A stretch of 64,000 nucleotides of DNA from Cyclobacteriaceae bacterium (GCA_016787665.1 JAEUUC010000013.1:310001-374000), one strand, 5' to 3'; shown: positions 50,573 to 60,260, numbered from the stretch's first letter. The notes: generated from the sequence alone by a model not told the origin. Numbers and translations are program-made.

Positions 50573-51859
50573 ATGAGCGGAAATTGGGGTGAAATACTGA
50601 TCATACTTGGCTTGATCCTGATCAACGGGCTTTTTTCGATGTCCGAGATGGCGTTGGTATCTTCCAAAAAAGTTCGGCTTGAATCGGCCGCCCGAACCGG
50701 CTCGAAGGGTGCGCGGGCAGCTCTCAATTTGTACTTGTCGCCAACCTACTTCCTGTCCACCGTGCAAATCGGCATTACGCTAATCGGTTTGTTGACGGGG
50801 ATTTTTAGCGGAGAGAACCTCACGGGTGATCTGGAAGCGTATCTGATGTCGGTTCCCTGGGCTGAGCCGATTGCAGATGAATTGGCGATTGCCCTTGTGC
50901 TGATTCTCGTTACCTTTTTTTCGCTTGTGCTTGGCGAATTGATTCCGAAGCAAATCGGGCTGTCGAGACCGGAGGCGATCGCACGCGTGATGGCCACACC
51001 CATGACCATTCTGTCCAGAATTACATTTCCATTTGTATGGTTGCTCACCAAAACCTCCGATCTTTTACTCACGCTTTTTGGTCTCAAGAAGGGGCGGGAC
51101 AACAATATCACGGAGGAAGAGATTAAGGCGATCATCCAGGAGGGGGCGCAGGGGGGCGAGGTTCAAAAAATTGAACAAGACATCGTGGAACGCGTGTTTG
51201 CGCTGGGCGATCGTAAGATAAGCTCGTTGATGACTACCCGGGGTGATTTGGTGTTTCTTGATTTGGCCGATGACCCAAAGATGATTCGGGAGATTGTGAA
51301 ACGTGATTTGCATCGGATCTATCCCGTTTATGAACAAGACAAAGACAAACTGGCGGGTATCATTTCGCTGAAAGAACTTTACGCCCACGATTTGGAACCC
51401 GGCTTTACCTTGCGCAATCACCTTAAACCAGCCACCTACCTCGATCAGTCCACATCGGCCTACAAGGCATTGGAGCATTTTAAGGCATCAAAGACACATT
51501 ACGCGCTGGTCACGAACGAGTACGGACTAGTGCTTGGCATCGTAACCATGGATGATATCCTGAAAGCTCTTGTGGGCGATGTATCCGAGTTCTATTCGGA
51601 GGAGTTCCCGCTTACGCAGCGCCAAGACGGTTCATGGCTGGTTGATGGTCAGTATCCATTAGCTGAATTTGCGCGCCAGTTTAAGATCGAAGACCCGGAT
51701 GAAGAAGGCAGCATTAACACAGTAGCCGGCCTCATTCTCCATCGGCTTGCCCATATTCCCCGCACCGGTGAGAAAATTCAGTGGAAGGGACTACAGTTGG
51801 AAGTACTGGATATGGATGGCGTGAAGATTGACAAAGTGATGGTAAGGCCGATCGGGTAG
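50573..51859 (+). CDS. CNNM/CorC-family membrane protein (hemolysin-type)
   Basis: The 428-residue protein starts with a DUF21 domain of three helices (ILIILGLILINGLFSMSEMALVSS, then ESAARTGSKGARAALNLYLSPTYFLSTVQIGITLIG), followed by two CBS domains (about 200-330) and a CorC_HlyC domain at the end (EDPDEEGSINTVAGLILHRL). Family members are linked to magnesium and cobalt homeostasis; old names call them hemolysins. It stands alone with 36 bp upstream of the RND operon end. Confidence 0.9.
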   Translation: MSGNWGEILIILGLILINGLFSMSEMALVSSKKVRLESAARTGSKGARAALNLYLSPTYFLSTVQIGITLIGLLTGIFSGENLTGDLEAYLMSVPWAEPIADELAIALVLILVTFFSLVLGELIPKQIGLSRPEAIARVMATPMTILSRITFPFVWLLTKTSDLLLTLFGLKKGRDNNITEEEIKAIIQEGAQGGEVQKIEQDIVERVFALGDRKISSLMTTRGDLVFLDLADDPKMIREIVKRDLHRIYPVYEQDKDKLAGIISLKELYAHDLEPGFTLRNHLKPATYLDQSTSAYKALEHFKASKTHYALVTNEYGLVLGIVTMDDILKALVGDVSEFYSEEFPLTQRQDGSWLVDGQYPLAEFARQFKIEDPDEEGSINTVAGLILHRLAHIPRTGEKIQWKGLQLEVLDMDGVKIDKVMVRPIG

Positions 51860-51878
51860 AATTCGTCACCTTTGTAAT

Positions 51879-51919
51879 TGCAACAATGTTGCATTTAATG
51901 AATACAGGTCCTACATTTG
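51879..51919 (+). promoter_or_regulatory. Palindromic operator and promoter of the ABC operon (Zur-like)
   Basis: TGCAACAATGTTGCA (51879-51893) contains the TTG of the -33 element (51889-51891). TACATTTG (51912-51919) fits the -7 box with 20 nt between. A bound repressor would block the polymerase. The same 15-mer stands at 59673-59687. Confidence 0.8.
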
Positions 51920-51940
51920 GCCTCATTAACCAAATAAAGG

Positions 51941-52639
51941 ATGCTGGAAGCGGTCAATCTCTCGAAGTCGTATAATGGAGTTTCCGCCCTCAAGGGGGTG
52001 AGCTTCAAGGTGAACAAAGGCGATATCTTTTGCCTTCTTGGCGCCAATGGTGCCGGCAAAACCACAACGATCAACTTGTTTCTCAATTTCATCTCACCAA
52101 CCTCTGGACAGGCCTTGATCAATCAGGTGGATACGGCTCAGCAACCGTTGGCCACCAAAAAAATGCTGGCGTACATTCCTGAAAACCTCATGCTGTACCC
52201 CAACCTCACCGGGGTTGAGAATCTTCACTATTTCTCTGCACTGGCCGGGCGAAAATATCCATCAGCTGAGTTGACGAACTATTTGAACGAAGCCGGGCTG
52301 CAGGAAGGGGCCCACCACCAGCGCGTGTCCACCTACTCCAAGGGCATGCGCCAAAAAGTAGGTGTAGCCATTGCGTTGGCAAAGAAGGCAGATGTTCTTT
52401 TGCTGGACGAACCGACCTCCGGTCTTGACCCGAAAGCCAGCAATGAGTTTGCTGCGCTGCTGAAGAAACTCAGTGAGTTGGGCGTGGCCACCCTTATGGC
52501 CACGCATGATTTATTTCGCGCCATCGAAACCGGTACCCACATTGGCATTATGAAGGAGGGTAACCTCGTGGAGTCTATGACCACCGACCAGATCAATCAC
52601 CAGGACCTGGAGCGGTTGTATTTGAAACACATGAATTGA
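51941..52639 (+). CDS. ABC transporter ATP-binding protein
   Basis: The 232-residue ATPase has Walker A (LGANGAGKTTT, 33-43), a signature YSKGMRQK (132-139), Walker B with LLLDEP (153-158) and the H-loop ATHDLF near 188. It drives the two DUF3526 permeases that follow. The first base lies 21 bp after the -7 box of the shared palindrome promoter. Its family belongs to ABC-2 type exporters of the NatA kind. Confidence 0.93.
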   Translation: MLEAVNLSKSYNGVSALKGVSFKVNKGDIFCLLGANGAGKTTTINLFLNFISPTSGQALINQVDTAQQPLATKKMLAYIPENLMLYPNLTGVENLHYFSALAGRKYPSAELTNYLNEAGLQEGAHHQRVSTYSKGMRQKVGVAIALAKKADVLLLDEPTSGLDPKASNEFAALLKKLSELGVATLMATHDLFRAIETGTHIGIMKEGNLVESMTTDQINHQDLERLYLKHMN

Positions 52640-52647
52640 CATTGCCT

Positions 52648-54063
52648 ATGATCAGGGAAATCGTTCGAAAAGAATTGTTGGAAATTTTTCGTGAAGGGAG
52701 ATTCAGGGTCGCCTTGTTTACGTTGGCGATTCTGGTGGTGACGGCTATCGGGGTCGGTCGCCAGTATTACCTGCAGGTAAACGAACAACACGAGGCAGCC
52801 CGCAGAAATGCGCGGAATGAATGGGTCGGTCAGGGTTCGAAGAATCCGCATTCGGCTGCGCACTATGGCACCTATGCCTTTAAGCCGAAATACCCGATGT
52901 CGTTGCTCGATAATGGGGTAGACAAGTATTCGGGTGTGAGCATCTATCTGGAAGCCCATAAACGGAACGATGCCCAATACATGGCTGCGCAGGATCAAAC
53001 GGCCCTATCGCGCTTTGGCGATCTGTCGCCAGATTTCATTTTGATGTTTATGGTGCCGCTGTTTATCATTCTGATTGCGTTCAACTCGGTAAGTCGCGAA
53101 CGCGAGAGCGGTACCTTGCGGGTGATGATGAGCCAGGGAATCTCTCCCTGGAAACTGGCTCTCGGCAAATGGCTGGCCGTGTTTACACCGGTAGCGGTGC
53201 TCACAGGGCTGGTGTTTTTGGCCGGTGGTCTTCTGCTGGCCAACCTCGAAGACTTTGGGCTCTTTAGTTGGTGGCCGCTGATCCTGCTGGCGTTAGTCTA
53301 TCTCCTGTATTATGGCGTATTTATCAATGTATCCATTTTAGTATCGGCATCGGTGCGCAAATCAAGCCTCGCTTTTGTTTTGCTTTTGGGTATATGGATT
53401 CTCTCGTGCCTCGGCATGCCCAAGGCGACATCGGTGGTAGCGGATGCACTCTATCCGTATCCGACTCAACTTGAATTTGAGGAACGAATAGCAGAAGACA
53501 AAACGAAAGGGCTGAATGGTCACGACCCCTGGAATGCCGAGTCGAAAAAGCTGGAAGCCGAAACGCTGAAGAAATATGGTGTCGACAGCGTGGAGAACTT
53601 GCCTTTCAATTGGGACGGTTACCTGATGCAGAAAGGAGAGGAGCACGAAGCCGAAATTTATTTCAAGCATTATCAGGTACTGAAGGAAATTTATCAGAAG
53701 CAATCGAAGGTGTACCGCACGTCTGCCGCACTTTCTCCTTTTTTGCCGGCCCGGTTTCTATCCATGGCCCTGTGCCGCACCGACTATCACGCGCATTGGG
53801 ACTTTGCCGATGAAGCTGAAAAGTACCGGCTGATGCTGGTGGGTAAGTTGAATGGCGATATGGTGGATAACTCGCGCACCGGCCAGTGGGACTACAGGGC
53901 CGATGAAAAGTTGTGGCGTGCCGTGCCGGATTTTGCCTACGAGCCCGTTTCGTACCAATCGATAGTAAAGGCGAATGCAGGCCATTTTTTGATTTTGCTG
54001 GCGTGGTGGGTTTTGTCCGGAGTGGGTATGCTTGTTGCCGTTCGTCAAATGAAAGTCTTTTAA
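52648..54063 (+). CDS. DUF3526-type ABC permease 1
   Basis: The 471-residue membrane protein (start MIREIVRKELLEIFREG, ATG at 52648) has one N-terminal helix, a large extracytoplasmic region (about 40-130) and five more helices, of which ILIAFNSVSRERESGTLRVMMSQ precedes the coupling region. The C-terminal part has a helix (FLILLAWWVLSGVGMLVAV). The DUF3526/ABC-2 form is common in Bacteroidota. It and its paralogue presumably form the membrane channel; the substrate is unknown, but the context points to metal or envelope stress. Confidence 0.85.
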   Translation: MIREIVRKELLEIFREGRFRVALFTLAILVVTAIGVGRQYYLQVNEQHEAARRNARNEWVGQGSKNPHSAAHYGTYAFKPKYPMSLLDNGVDKYSGVSIYLEAHKRNDAQYMAAQDQTALSRFGDLSPDFILMFMVPLFIILIAFNSVSRERESGTLRVMMSQGISPWKLALGKWLAVFTPVAVLTGLVFLAGGLLLANLEDFGLFSWWPLILLALVYLLYYGVFINVSILVSASVRKSSLAFVLLLGIWILSCLGMPKATSVVADALYPYPTQLEFEERIAEDKTKGLNGHDPWNAESKKLEAETLKKYGVDSVENLPFNWDGYLMQKGEEHEAEIYFKHYQVLKEIYQKQSKVYRTSAALSPFLPARFLSMALCRTDYHAHWDFADEAEKYRLMLVGKLNGDMVDNSRTGQWDYRADEKLWRAVPDFAYEPVSYQSIVKANAGHFLILLAWWVLSGVGMLVAVRQMKVF

Positions 54064-54072
54064 TTCCCCCGT

Positions 54073-55500
54073 ATGTTTCGCTTACACTTCAAATACGAAT
54101 GGGTCTCGGTCTGGCGCGACCGGTGGGTGGTCGTGCTCTCGCTACTCTTTTTTGGTTTACTTTTTTTTGCCATTCGCAATGGCCAGGAGAAAGTTTTGGA
54201 ACGTCAGGCGTCAATTGCGAAGGCACGTGGGGAGTTGCGGCAAGCCGAGTCGAAGCGAAAAGGAGAAATTGACTCGGTGGCACGAGGCCTGAAGCAATAT
54301 GGCGAGGCGTGGCGTAATCCGCGGCTGCTCAGTACGTACGGTCAGCGTATGGGTAAAGTGGTGGCCATGGATCCCCAGCCGTTGGCGTTTGTAGCAACCG
54401 GCCAGAGCGATTTGTTCACTCATTATGCCAAACCGAAACTGTACGGAGAAGCCTATTCTCTTGGTTTCTCCGAACTGGCCAATCCGGTGCAGTTGCTTTT
54501 CGGCTCGTTCGATCTGGCGTTTGTCTGCGTGTACCTGTTGCCGTTGCTGGTATTGGCATTCAGCTATAATCTGCTGTCATCCGAGAAGGAGTCGGGTTCT
54601 TTACGACTTACCTTATCGCAGCCCGTTTCGTTATTCAGTTGGCTTTTGGCCAAACTGGTGCTTCGCTATGTTGTTGTAGTCGGGCTCATAACGGCCACGC
54701 TACTCATCGTTCTGGCGTGGCAGGGTATTGCCTTGTCCACCGGGGTATTTTGGCTGCTGTTGTTGATCTCCATCTATGTCCTGTTTTGGTTTGCCGTTTC
54801 TTTTCTGGTCAGTCTGTTGGGATGGTCTTCGGGGCAGAATGCGATTGTACTGGTTTCCGTCTGGGTGGTGTTGGTGCTACTTGTGCCGTCCATTGTCAGT
54901 CAATTGGCAAATGCGGTTTACCCTGTTCCCTCCCGCATTAATATGATTCACAACTACCGGGTGGCTGAAGCGGATGCCGAAAAAAGGGCGAGCGAAATTC
55001 TGACCAGCTATTACCGCGATCATCCGGAACTCGGTCAGCAGGACTCAACGCAGGCAAATCAGTATCAGTTCTGGCTGGAGTATTTTGCATCAGTCGATGT
55101 TCTGAAGAAGGCGGTGCAACCTGTGCTGGACGAGTACGATGGTGCGCTGGCCCGGCAGCAGCAATGGGTAGGTCGATTCAAAGTGTTATCTCCGGCTATC
55201 TTGTTTCAGGACGGGTTAAATGATCTGGCGGGTACATCCACGGCCCACTACACGGATTTTCGCCATCAGGTGATTGAGTTCAATGAGACCTGGCGGAATT
55301 ACTTTATCCCCCGCATGTTTGCCAATGAGCTTTTGCAAGCCTCCGATTTAGATCAGCTTCCCGAGCCCCGTTATCAGAGCCGCGTTGAACCGGTGTGGGC
55401 CAACGATCTTCTGCTGATAATCGTGTTTGCTGCGGTGGTTCTGGGCGTTAGTTTCCGTGTATACCAGACGAGTTCGGCCGAGCGATGGTTAGCCTCCTGA
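54073..55500 (+). CDS. DUF3526-type ABC permease 2
   Basis: The 475-residue paralogue of the previous protein has the same order: a helix (WVVVLSLLFFGLLFFAI), a helical extracytoplasmic region, and five helices with YNLLSSEKESGSLRLTLSQPV as the coupling motif. Both have the 'ESG..LR..' core typical of ABC-2 permeases. It lies 9 bp after permease 1 and overlaps the next gene by 16 bp. Confidence 0.85.
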   Translation: MFRLHFKYEWVSVWRDRWVVVLSLLFFGLLFFAIRNGQEKVLERQASIAKARGELRQAESKRKGEIDSVARGLKQYGEAWRNPRLLSTYGQRMGKVVAMDPQPLAFVATGQSDLFTHYAKPKLYGEAYSLGFSELANPVQLLFGSFDLAFVCVYLLPLLVLAFSYNLLSSEKESGSLRLTLSQPVSLFSWLLAKLVLRYVVVVGLITATLLIVLAWQGIALSTGVFWLLLLISIYVLFWFAVSFLVSLLGWSSGQNAIVLVSVWVVLVLLVPSIVSQLANAVYPVPSRINMIHNYRVAEADAEKRASEILTSYYRDHPELGQQDSTQANQYQFWLEYFASVDVLKKAVQPVLDEYDGALARQQQWVGRFKVLSPAILFQDGLNDLAGTSTAHYTDFRHQVIEFNETWRNYFIPRMFANELLQASDLDQLPEPRYQSRVEPVWANDLLLIIVFAAVVLGVSFRVYQTSSAERWLAS

Positions 55501-56150
55501 ACAACTGGTTTGCGGTAACGCAAAAGACAACGCCTGGCCGGCAGTGTCAAGTGGGCGACTGGCAGGAGTGGCATTTGATTCATCAACCGGATGTTAATCT
55601 GGTCTTCATGCCGCGTGCCGTTACGGAGGGTATCCGTTCGTTCTCTGAGCGACTGATTCAAATTGATTTTCCAGGTATTGATCACGTGGTTTCCGTTGGC
55701 ACCGTTGACGCTGTGCTGGACGTTCAGCTAAGCCGTGTCGCGGGAGATTCCGCCATCGCAAAAGAATTTGCGCACGATCTGGCCACGATCACCCGGGCCT
55801 TCATCCAAATCACCGGCCGGGCGAAAGTCAAGTTGATTTTGAAAGTGGTTAGCGATGATGCCTGTGAGCGATTTCATACTGATCGATACGATCTGAGGCT
55901 CCTTTGTACGTATTACGGACCGGGCACGGAATGGACACCGGACGACAACGTCAACCGGAAGAAACTGATGGGCGGCACCAACGATGAGATCATCCGCGAC
56001 TGGAGCCGGATAAACCGCCTGCAGCAATTTGATGTAGCCATTTTGAAAGGAGAAGCCTCGACTACCAATTACGGCAAGGGAATCGTTCACCGTTCGCCAC
56101 CGGTCTCCGCCCAAAAGGAAAAGCGACTGCTGCTGAGACTGGACGCATGA
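55485..56150 (+). CDS. DUF1826 protein
   Basis: The 221-residue soluble protein has the DUF1826 pattern: RLIQIDFPGIDHVVSV, FIQITGRAKVKLILKVVSDDACERFHTDRYDLRLLCTYYGPGTEW and CTYYGPGTEWTPDDNV with conserved C, H, D and Y residues that could coordinate a metal. In several proteobacterial genomes DUF1826 genes occur with COG0523 GTPases in zinc-responsive operons, which fits the operator found here. It overlaps the genes on both sides. Confidence 0.85.
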   Translation: MVSLLNNWFAVTQKTTPGRQCQVGDWQEWHLIHQPDVNLVFMPRAVTEGIRSFSERLIQIDFPGIDHVVSVGTVDAVLDVQLSRVAGDSAIAKEFAHDLATITRAFIQITGRAKVKLILKVVSDDACERFHTDRYDLRLLCTYYGPGTEWTPDDNVNRKKLMGGTNDEIIRDWSRINRLQQFDVAILKGEASTTNYGKGIVHRSPPVSAQKEKRLLLRLDA

Positions 56151-58360
56151 ACCGTTTGGCAATAAAACTGCTCCCGCTGTTGGGGGTGATTTCGTTTTGT
56201 TCTGTATATGCTCAGGCAACGTTCAGTCCACCCGCTCACGCACCCGAGTGGCGTGCAACGAAAGCCACGGCAAAAATTCAAATCGATGGCAAGCTAGACG
56301 AATCAGACTGGGCGGCAGCCGCACCGCTTCAGGATTTCACTCAGTATGAACCGCGGCAAGGGGAGAAGCCAAGCTTCCGAACGGAAGTCAAATTTCTGTT
56401 CGACCGGCAACATCTCTATATCGGTGCCATTTGTATGGATTCCGCGGGAAGAAAAGGAATCCGCGTACCGAATCTGCAGCGCGACTTTTCTTTTGATGAG
56501 AACGATTTGTTTGGAATTGCCATTGACGGACTGCTGGACAGGCGTAACGCGATGGCGTTTCAAACCAACCCGCACGGGGCACAGCGTGAATTACTCATCA
56601 GCGATGGCACCAACTTCAACCGCGAGTGGATTTCGCTTTGGAATGTGCAAACGCAGCGTCACGACTCGGGTTGGGTGGCCGAGTTTGCTATTCCGTGGAA
56701 ATCGCTGCGTTACAATCCCGGCAGCGACCGGCTGGGCATTATTGTGTTGCGGTGCCTGAGGCGCTTGAATGAGAACGTCACCTTTCCGCCCATCCCGCGG
56801 GTGTTTACGCCCTATCAAATGCCGTACGAAGCTGTGCTCACCGGATTGGAGTTGCCCAACACCAACGGAGTGAATATTCAGGCCAATCCATACGTGCTTA
56901 TCGAAACGTTTCGCAATGAAGCCGACAGCGCCAGCGCGACTGACAGCAAGGTGAAAGCCGGGGGTGAGGTAAAATGGACACTCGGCACCAACTCTGTACT
57001 TGACCTCACCTTTAACACCGACTTCGCGCAAGTAGATGTAGACCGGCAAGTAGTGAACCTCGCACGGTTTTCCGTACTGTTTCCGGAGCGCAGGCAATTT
57101 TTTCTGGAGGGAAATGAAATCTACACCATGCAGGCGCTGGATGCCCTGCAACCTTTTTTCAGCAGGCGCATCGGGCTGGACGACAACGGGAATCCCATCC
57201 CCATTGAAGCCGGAGCCCGGTTCACCAGTCGCGGAACCAAACGCAATTTGGGTGGGATGTTTATTCGGCAACGGGGGCGTGGTGCCACACCCGCAGCCAA
57301 CTTTGCCGTGGCCCGCTACTCGCACAACCTCAGCGAGTCGGGCACACGCGTGGGCGGCCTCGCTACCTGGCGTTTAGATGAAGCCGACACCAATGGCGTG
57401 ACCAATCAAAACTCAACGGTTACCGTGGACGGATTGTGGCGACCGAATCAAAAGTTTAACACGTTCTGGATGGTTTCCGGTTCAACCAACAGCGGCCGTC
57501 AAAACGATCGCGGCTGGGCCGGATCAGTCTGGACTTACTTCGATACCAACGATGTGTATATAGGCCATGTGCAATCGGTAGTGTCCGACAAGTACGATCC
57601 GAAAACCGGATTTGTAGATGCCACGAATTATATTTTGACAAGTCCGGCCATATCGGCCAAACTGCGGCCCGCGTGGCTGCCCTCGCGTTGGTTGCGACAA
57701 TACTCGCCCGGAGTAACGGTGTATTTTTATCACTACTATAATGACCTCAGTTTTCGCGAAGGCTTTATCTCGTATCGTCCGCTGGAACTCAACTTCCAAA
57801 ATGGCGGCAGCCTCAGCTACAGCTTCCGCACCAACTGGCAGAACCTGATCGATACGTTTGAGCCGCTGGGCGTAGCCATTGCGCCCGGGCGGTATGCGTA
57901 CAACAACCACAACGTTCAGTTCGAGACCGATAACTCAAGGAAGTTTTTTGTTAGCGCGAATTACAGTATCGGAGGTTATTTCAACGGCACCATTCGATCA
58001 GCCGATGCTTTGGTGCGGGTTGCGCCCGATCCGCACGTGGCACTCACGCTGCGGTACGCTCACAACGAACTGCGCAACCTGGGTATCGAAAGCCAATCAC
58101 TCACCACCGATCTGGCAACAGCCGAAATCCGGCTTGCGTTGAATCCACGGCTGCAGTGGATCAGTTTTTATCAATACAACACGGCCGCCAGACGAAATAC
58201 ATTGAACACGCGCGTGCAATGGGAGTACAAGCCGCTATCGTTTCTGTTTTTGGTGGTGAATGATAATCGCCAGGATGTTTTGAATCGCGATACACAGCTC
58301 ACCAGCCGTGTAGTGGATCAGCAGGGCGTGTTGAAAATTGCCTATTTAAAACAATTTTAA
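56147..58360 (+). CDS. DUF5916 / CBM9-like outer-membrane-type protein
   Basis: The 737-residue product has a signal peptide (LLPLLGVISFCSVYAQ). Residues 35-230 form a carbohydrate-binding family 9-like domain (IQIDGKLDESDWAAAAPL ... FLFDRQHLYIGAICMDS). The rest (about 230-737) is a beta-barrel-like DUF5916 domain, starting with VLDLTFNTDFAQVDVDRQVVNL and FPERRQFFLEGNEIY and ending in aromatic-rich strands (VVDQQGVLKIAYLKQF). Function is unknown; the position in this operon suggests a transport or sensing role at the outer membrane. Confidence 0.85.
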   Translation: MNRLAIKLLPLLGVISFCSVYAQATFSPPAHAPEWRATKATAKIQIDGKLDESDWAAAAPLQDFTQYEPRQGEKPSFRTEVKFLFDRQHLYIGAICMDSAGRKGIRVPNLQRDFSFDENDLFGIAIDGLLDRRNAMAFQTNPHGAQRELLISDGTNFNREWISLWNVQTQRHDSGWVAEFAIPWKSLRYNPGSDRLGIIVLRCLRRLNENVTFPPIPRVFTPYQMPYEAVLTGLELPNTNGVNIQANPYVLIETFRNEADSASATDSKVKAGGEVKWTLGTNSVLDLTFNTDFAQVDVDRQVVNLARFSVLFPERRQFFLEGNEIYTMQALDALQPFFSRRIGLDDNGNPIPIEAGARFTSRGTKRNLGGMFIRQRGRGATPAANFAVARYSHNLSESGTRVGGLATWRLDEADTNGVTNQNSTVTVDGLWRPNQKFNTFWMVSGSTNSGRQNDRGWAGSVWTYFDTNDVYIGHVQSVVSDKYDPKTGFVDATNYILTSPAISAKLRPAWLPSRWLRQYSPGVTVYFYHYYNDLSFREGFISYRPLELNFQNGGSLSYSFRTNWQNLIDTFEPLGVAIAPGRYAYNNHNVQFETDNSRKFFVSANYSIGGYFNGTIRSADALVRVAPDPHVALTLRYAHNELRNLGIESQSLTTDLATAEIRLALNPRLQWISFYQYNTAARRNTLNTRVQWEYKPLSFLFLVVNDNRQDVLNRDTQLTSRVVDQQGVLKIAYLKQF

Positions 58361-58367
58361 CTTTTGT

Positions 58368-59648
58368 ATGGAACCATCGCAATCCGGTTTATCGTGGAAC
58401 ACCCTGCTGTTCCGCTTTTTGTTTGCCTACATTTTGTTGTACGGCTTTGCTTTTCCGTTTTACTACATCCCTGGCGCACACACGCTCATCCATCCCATCG
58501 GCAGTGCATTGCAAGATCTCGCCTTGTGGTATGGCAAAATCGCCTGGGGGGTACACGCGGTGCCCACCGAGGAAACCGGCAGTGGCGATATGCTGTTGTA
58601 TTGGCTGCTGTGGATCACCAAACTCACGCTGGCCATTCTTGTTGCCATCATCTGGTCGGCTGTGGATCGCAAACGCGCAGACTACCCGTGGCTGAAAAAG
58701 CTACTGATTACGTATACCCGCTATTACCTGGCGTTGATTCTGATTTCGTACGGATTGTTCAAAATCGTGCCCACGCAGTTTAATGAACCTTCTGCGCGCG
58801 TGCTGGTGCAAATGTATGGCGACAGTTCTCCGATGGGTTTGCTGTGGAACTTTATGGGCTACAGTACTGCGTATCAAATCTTCGGGGGAGTGGCTGAAGT
58901 ACTGGGCGCGGTGTTGTTGTTGTTCAGGCGCACCACACTGCTGGGCGCGCTGGTGCTGGTGGGTGTGATGACCAACGTGGTGATGCTTAACTACTGCTTT
59001 GATGTGCCGGTGAAACTGGCATCCACCCACTACCTGTTGTTCTCAATCGGGCTGGCCGTGGTGTACGGAAAGGCGTTGGTTAATCTCTTCTTTCGCAATC
59101 GGCCCACCGAGCCGATGGATCAGCGGCCGTTGTTTGAAAAGAAAGCGTGGTTCTGGGGTGCGCAGGTCGTGAAGTTTTTGCTGGTAGGGTTTGTGTTTTA
59201 CTCCATGCTGTCGGCCGCGCTGGCACAAAAAGAATACACCGATAATCTCAAGCAAACGTCAGCGCTTGGCGGGGTGCACGATGTGGTGCAGTTTTCGCAC
59301 CCGGCAAGTACGGATAGTATTGCGAGCGCCTATCGCACCTACTGGCGCAAGCTGGTGGTAGATGACTTCCGGCCGGAACGATTGTGGATTGAGCAGGTAA
59401 GCGGCACCCGGTTGCAGTACGAGATTGCGTGGGACACGCTGAACCGACAGGTGAGCGGCCATCTGGCAAACGACACGTTGCAGCGAATTACGCTAAGCTA
59501 CGAGGTGAAGTCGCCCGAAGAGCTGCGGTGGCAGGGCACATGGAACACGGACACGGTACACCTCACCACCAAACGTTTTGCTACCGACAGCATGTTGTTG
59601 AAAACCCGAAAGTTCAGTTGGGTGAGTCCGTATCCGTTTAATCGTTAG
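58368..59648 (+). CDS. DoxX-like membrane protein
   Basis: The 426-residue membrane protein has about eight helices, with RYYLALILISYGLFKIVPTQF, then GGVAEVLGAVLLLFRRTTLLGALVL and HYLLFSIGLAVVYG matching the DoxX pattern, and a C-terminal soluble domain of about 150 residues (GGVHDVVQFSHPASTD onward). DoxX-like proteins are quinone- or redox-associated or unknown. It ends the operon that starts at 51941. Confidence 0.78.
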   Translation: MEPSQSGLSWNTLLFRFLFAYILLYGFAFPFYYIPGAHTLIHPIGSALQDLALWYGKIAWGVHAVPTEETGSGDMLLYWLLWITKLTLAILVAIIWSAVDRKRADYPWLKKLLITYTRYYLALILISYGLFKIVPTQFNEPSARVLVQMYGDSSPMGLLWNFMGYSTAYQIFGGVAEVLGAVLLLFRRTTLLGALVLVGVMTNVVMLNYCFDVPVKLASTHYLLFSIGLAVVYGKALVNLFFRNRPTEPMDQRPLFEKKAWFWGAQVVKFLLVGFVFYSMLSAALAQKEYTDNLKQTSALGGVHDVVQFSHPASTDSIASAYRTYWRKLVVDDFRPERLWIEQVSGTRLQYEIAWDTLNRQVSGHLANDTLQRITLSYEVKSPEELRWQGTWNTDTVHLTTKRFATDSMLLKTRKFSWVSPYPFNR

Positions 59649-59672
59649 ACGGTTACCTTTCAGATTTCTTTA

Positions 59673-59712
59673 TGCAACAATGTTGCAATAATGTTTTTAA
59701 GCGCTATCTTTG
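59673..59712 (+). promoter_or_regulatory. Palindromic operator and promoter of the CobW operon (Zur-like)
   Basis: TGCAACAATGTTGCA (59673-59687) supplies the TTG of the -33 element (59683-59685); TATCTTTG (59705-59712) is a perfect -7 box with 19 nt between. The transcript would start near 59718, giving a leader of about 108 nt. Confidence 0.85.
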
Positions 59713-59825
59713 TACAGAATTCGGTCGAGGACACGGAGGAGCTGGGTTCGCTTCAGTTGGGTTTGGTAGATTCTCCTGAACGTACCGCGCAGTTGATCTG
59801 CACAGCTCCTCTTTCGCACTTCATT

Positions 59826-60260
59826 ATGAGAATATTTCTTTTTCTATTGGTTGCCCTGGCGCTGGCGGGTTTTGACCAACAGCCTGCCGAAGACGGATGG
59901 GCTGCTTTTGCGCGGGTTGCATTTAAATCCACCTTCTTCAAAGAATATGATGAATACTATCTCGTGCCGAATTTCGACTCGTCTATCCGGGCCAAAGAAG
60001 GCAAGCAACTCATCATTCGGGGTCACTACATGCCGTTTGAGTTGCCCGACAATGCCTTGATTGTTTCGAAGTACCCCTATGCGGCCTGCTTTTTCTGCGG
60101 TGGGGCTGGCCCTGAATCGGTGGCCGAAGTCTACCTCACCAGCAAGCCGCCCAAATTGAAGGTCGACCAGGTGATTGTGGTAAAAGGCAAACTGCGTTTG
60201 AACAACACCGACATCAATCACATGAATTTCATTCTCGAAGAAGCTGAAATCATTAACTGA
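59826..60260 (+). CDS. DUF3299-like exported protein
   Basis: The 144-residue product has a signal peptide (IFLFLLVALALAGF) and a small OB-like domain with the C88-x-x-C91 motif in YAACFFCGGAGPESVAEVYL, typical of DUF3299 proteins, which I recall as members of zinc-regulated sets in Gammaproteobacteria. The frame is open to an ATG at 59691 but that lies upstream of the promoter, so I use 59826. It overlaps the next gene by one base. Confidence 0.82.
   Translation: MRIFLFLLVALALAGFDQQPAEDGWAAFARVAFKSTFFKEYDEYYLVPNFDSSIRAKEGKQLIIRGHYMPFELPDNALIVSKYPYAACFFCGGAGPESVAEVYLTSKPPKLKVDQVIVVKGKLRLNNTDINHMNFILEEAEIIN

Noticed and set aside
59691..59825. Upstream start (ATG at 59691) for the DUF3299-like protein
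   Set aside because: It lies before the -7 box at 59705-59712 and the added residues have no signal peptide; the ATG at 59826 gives one.
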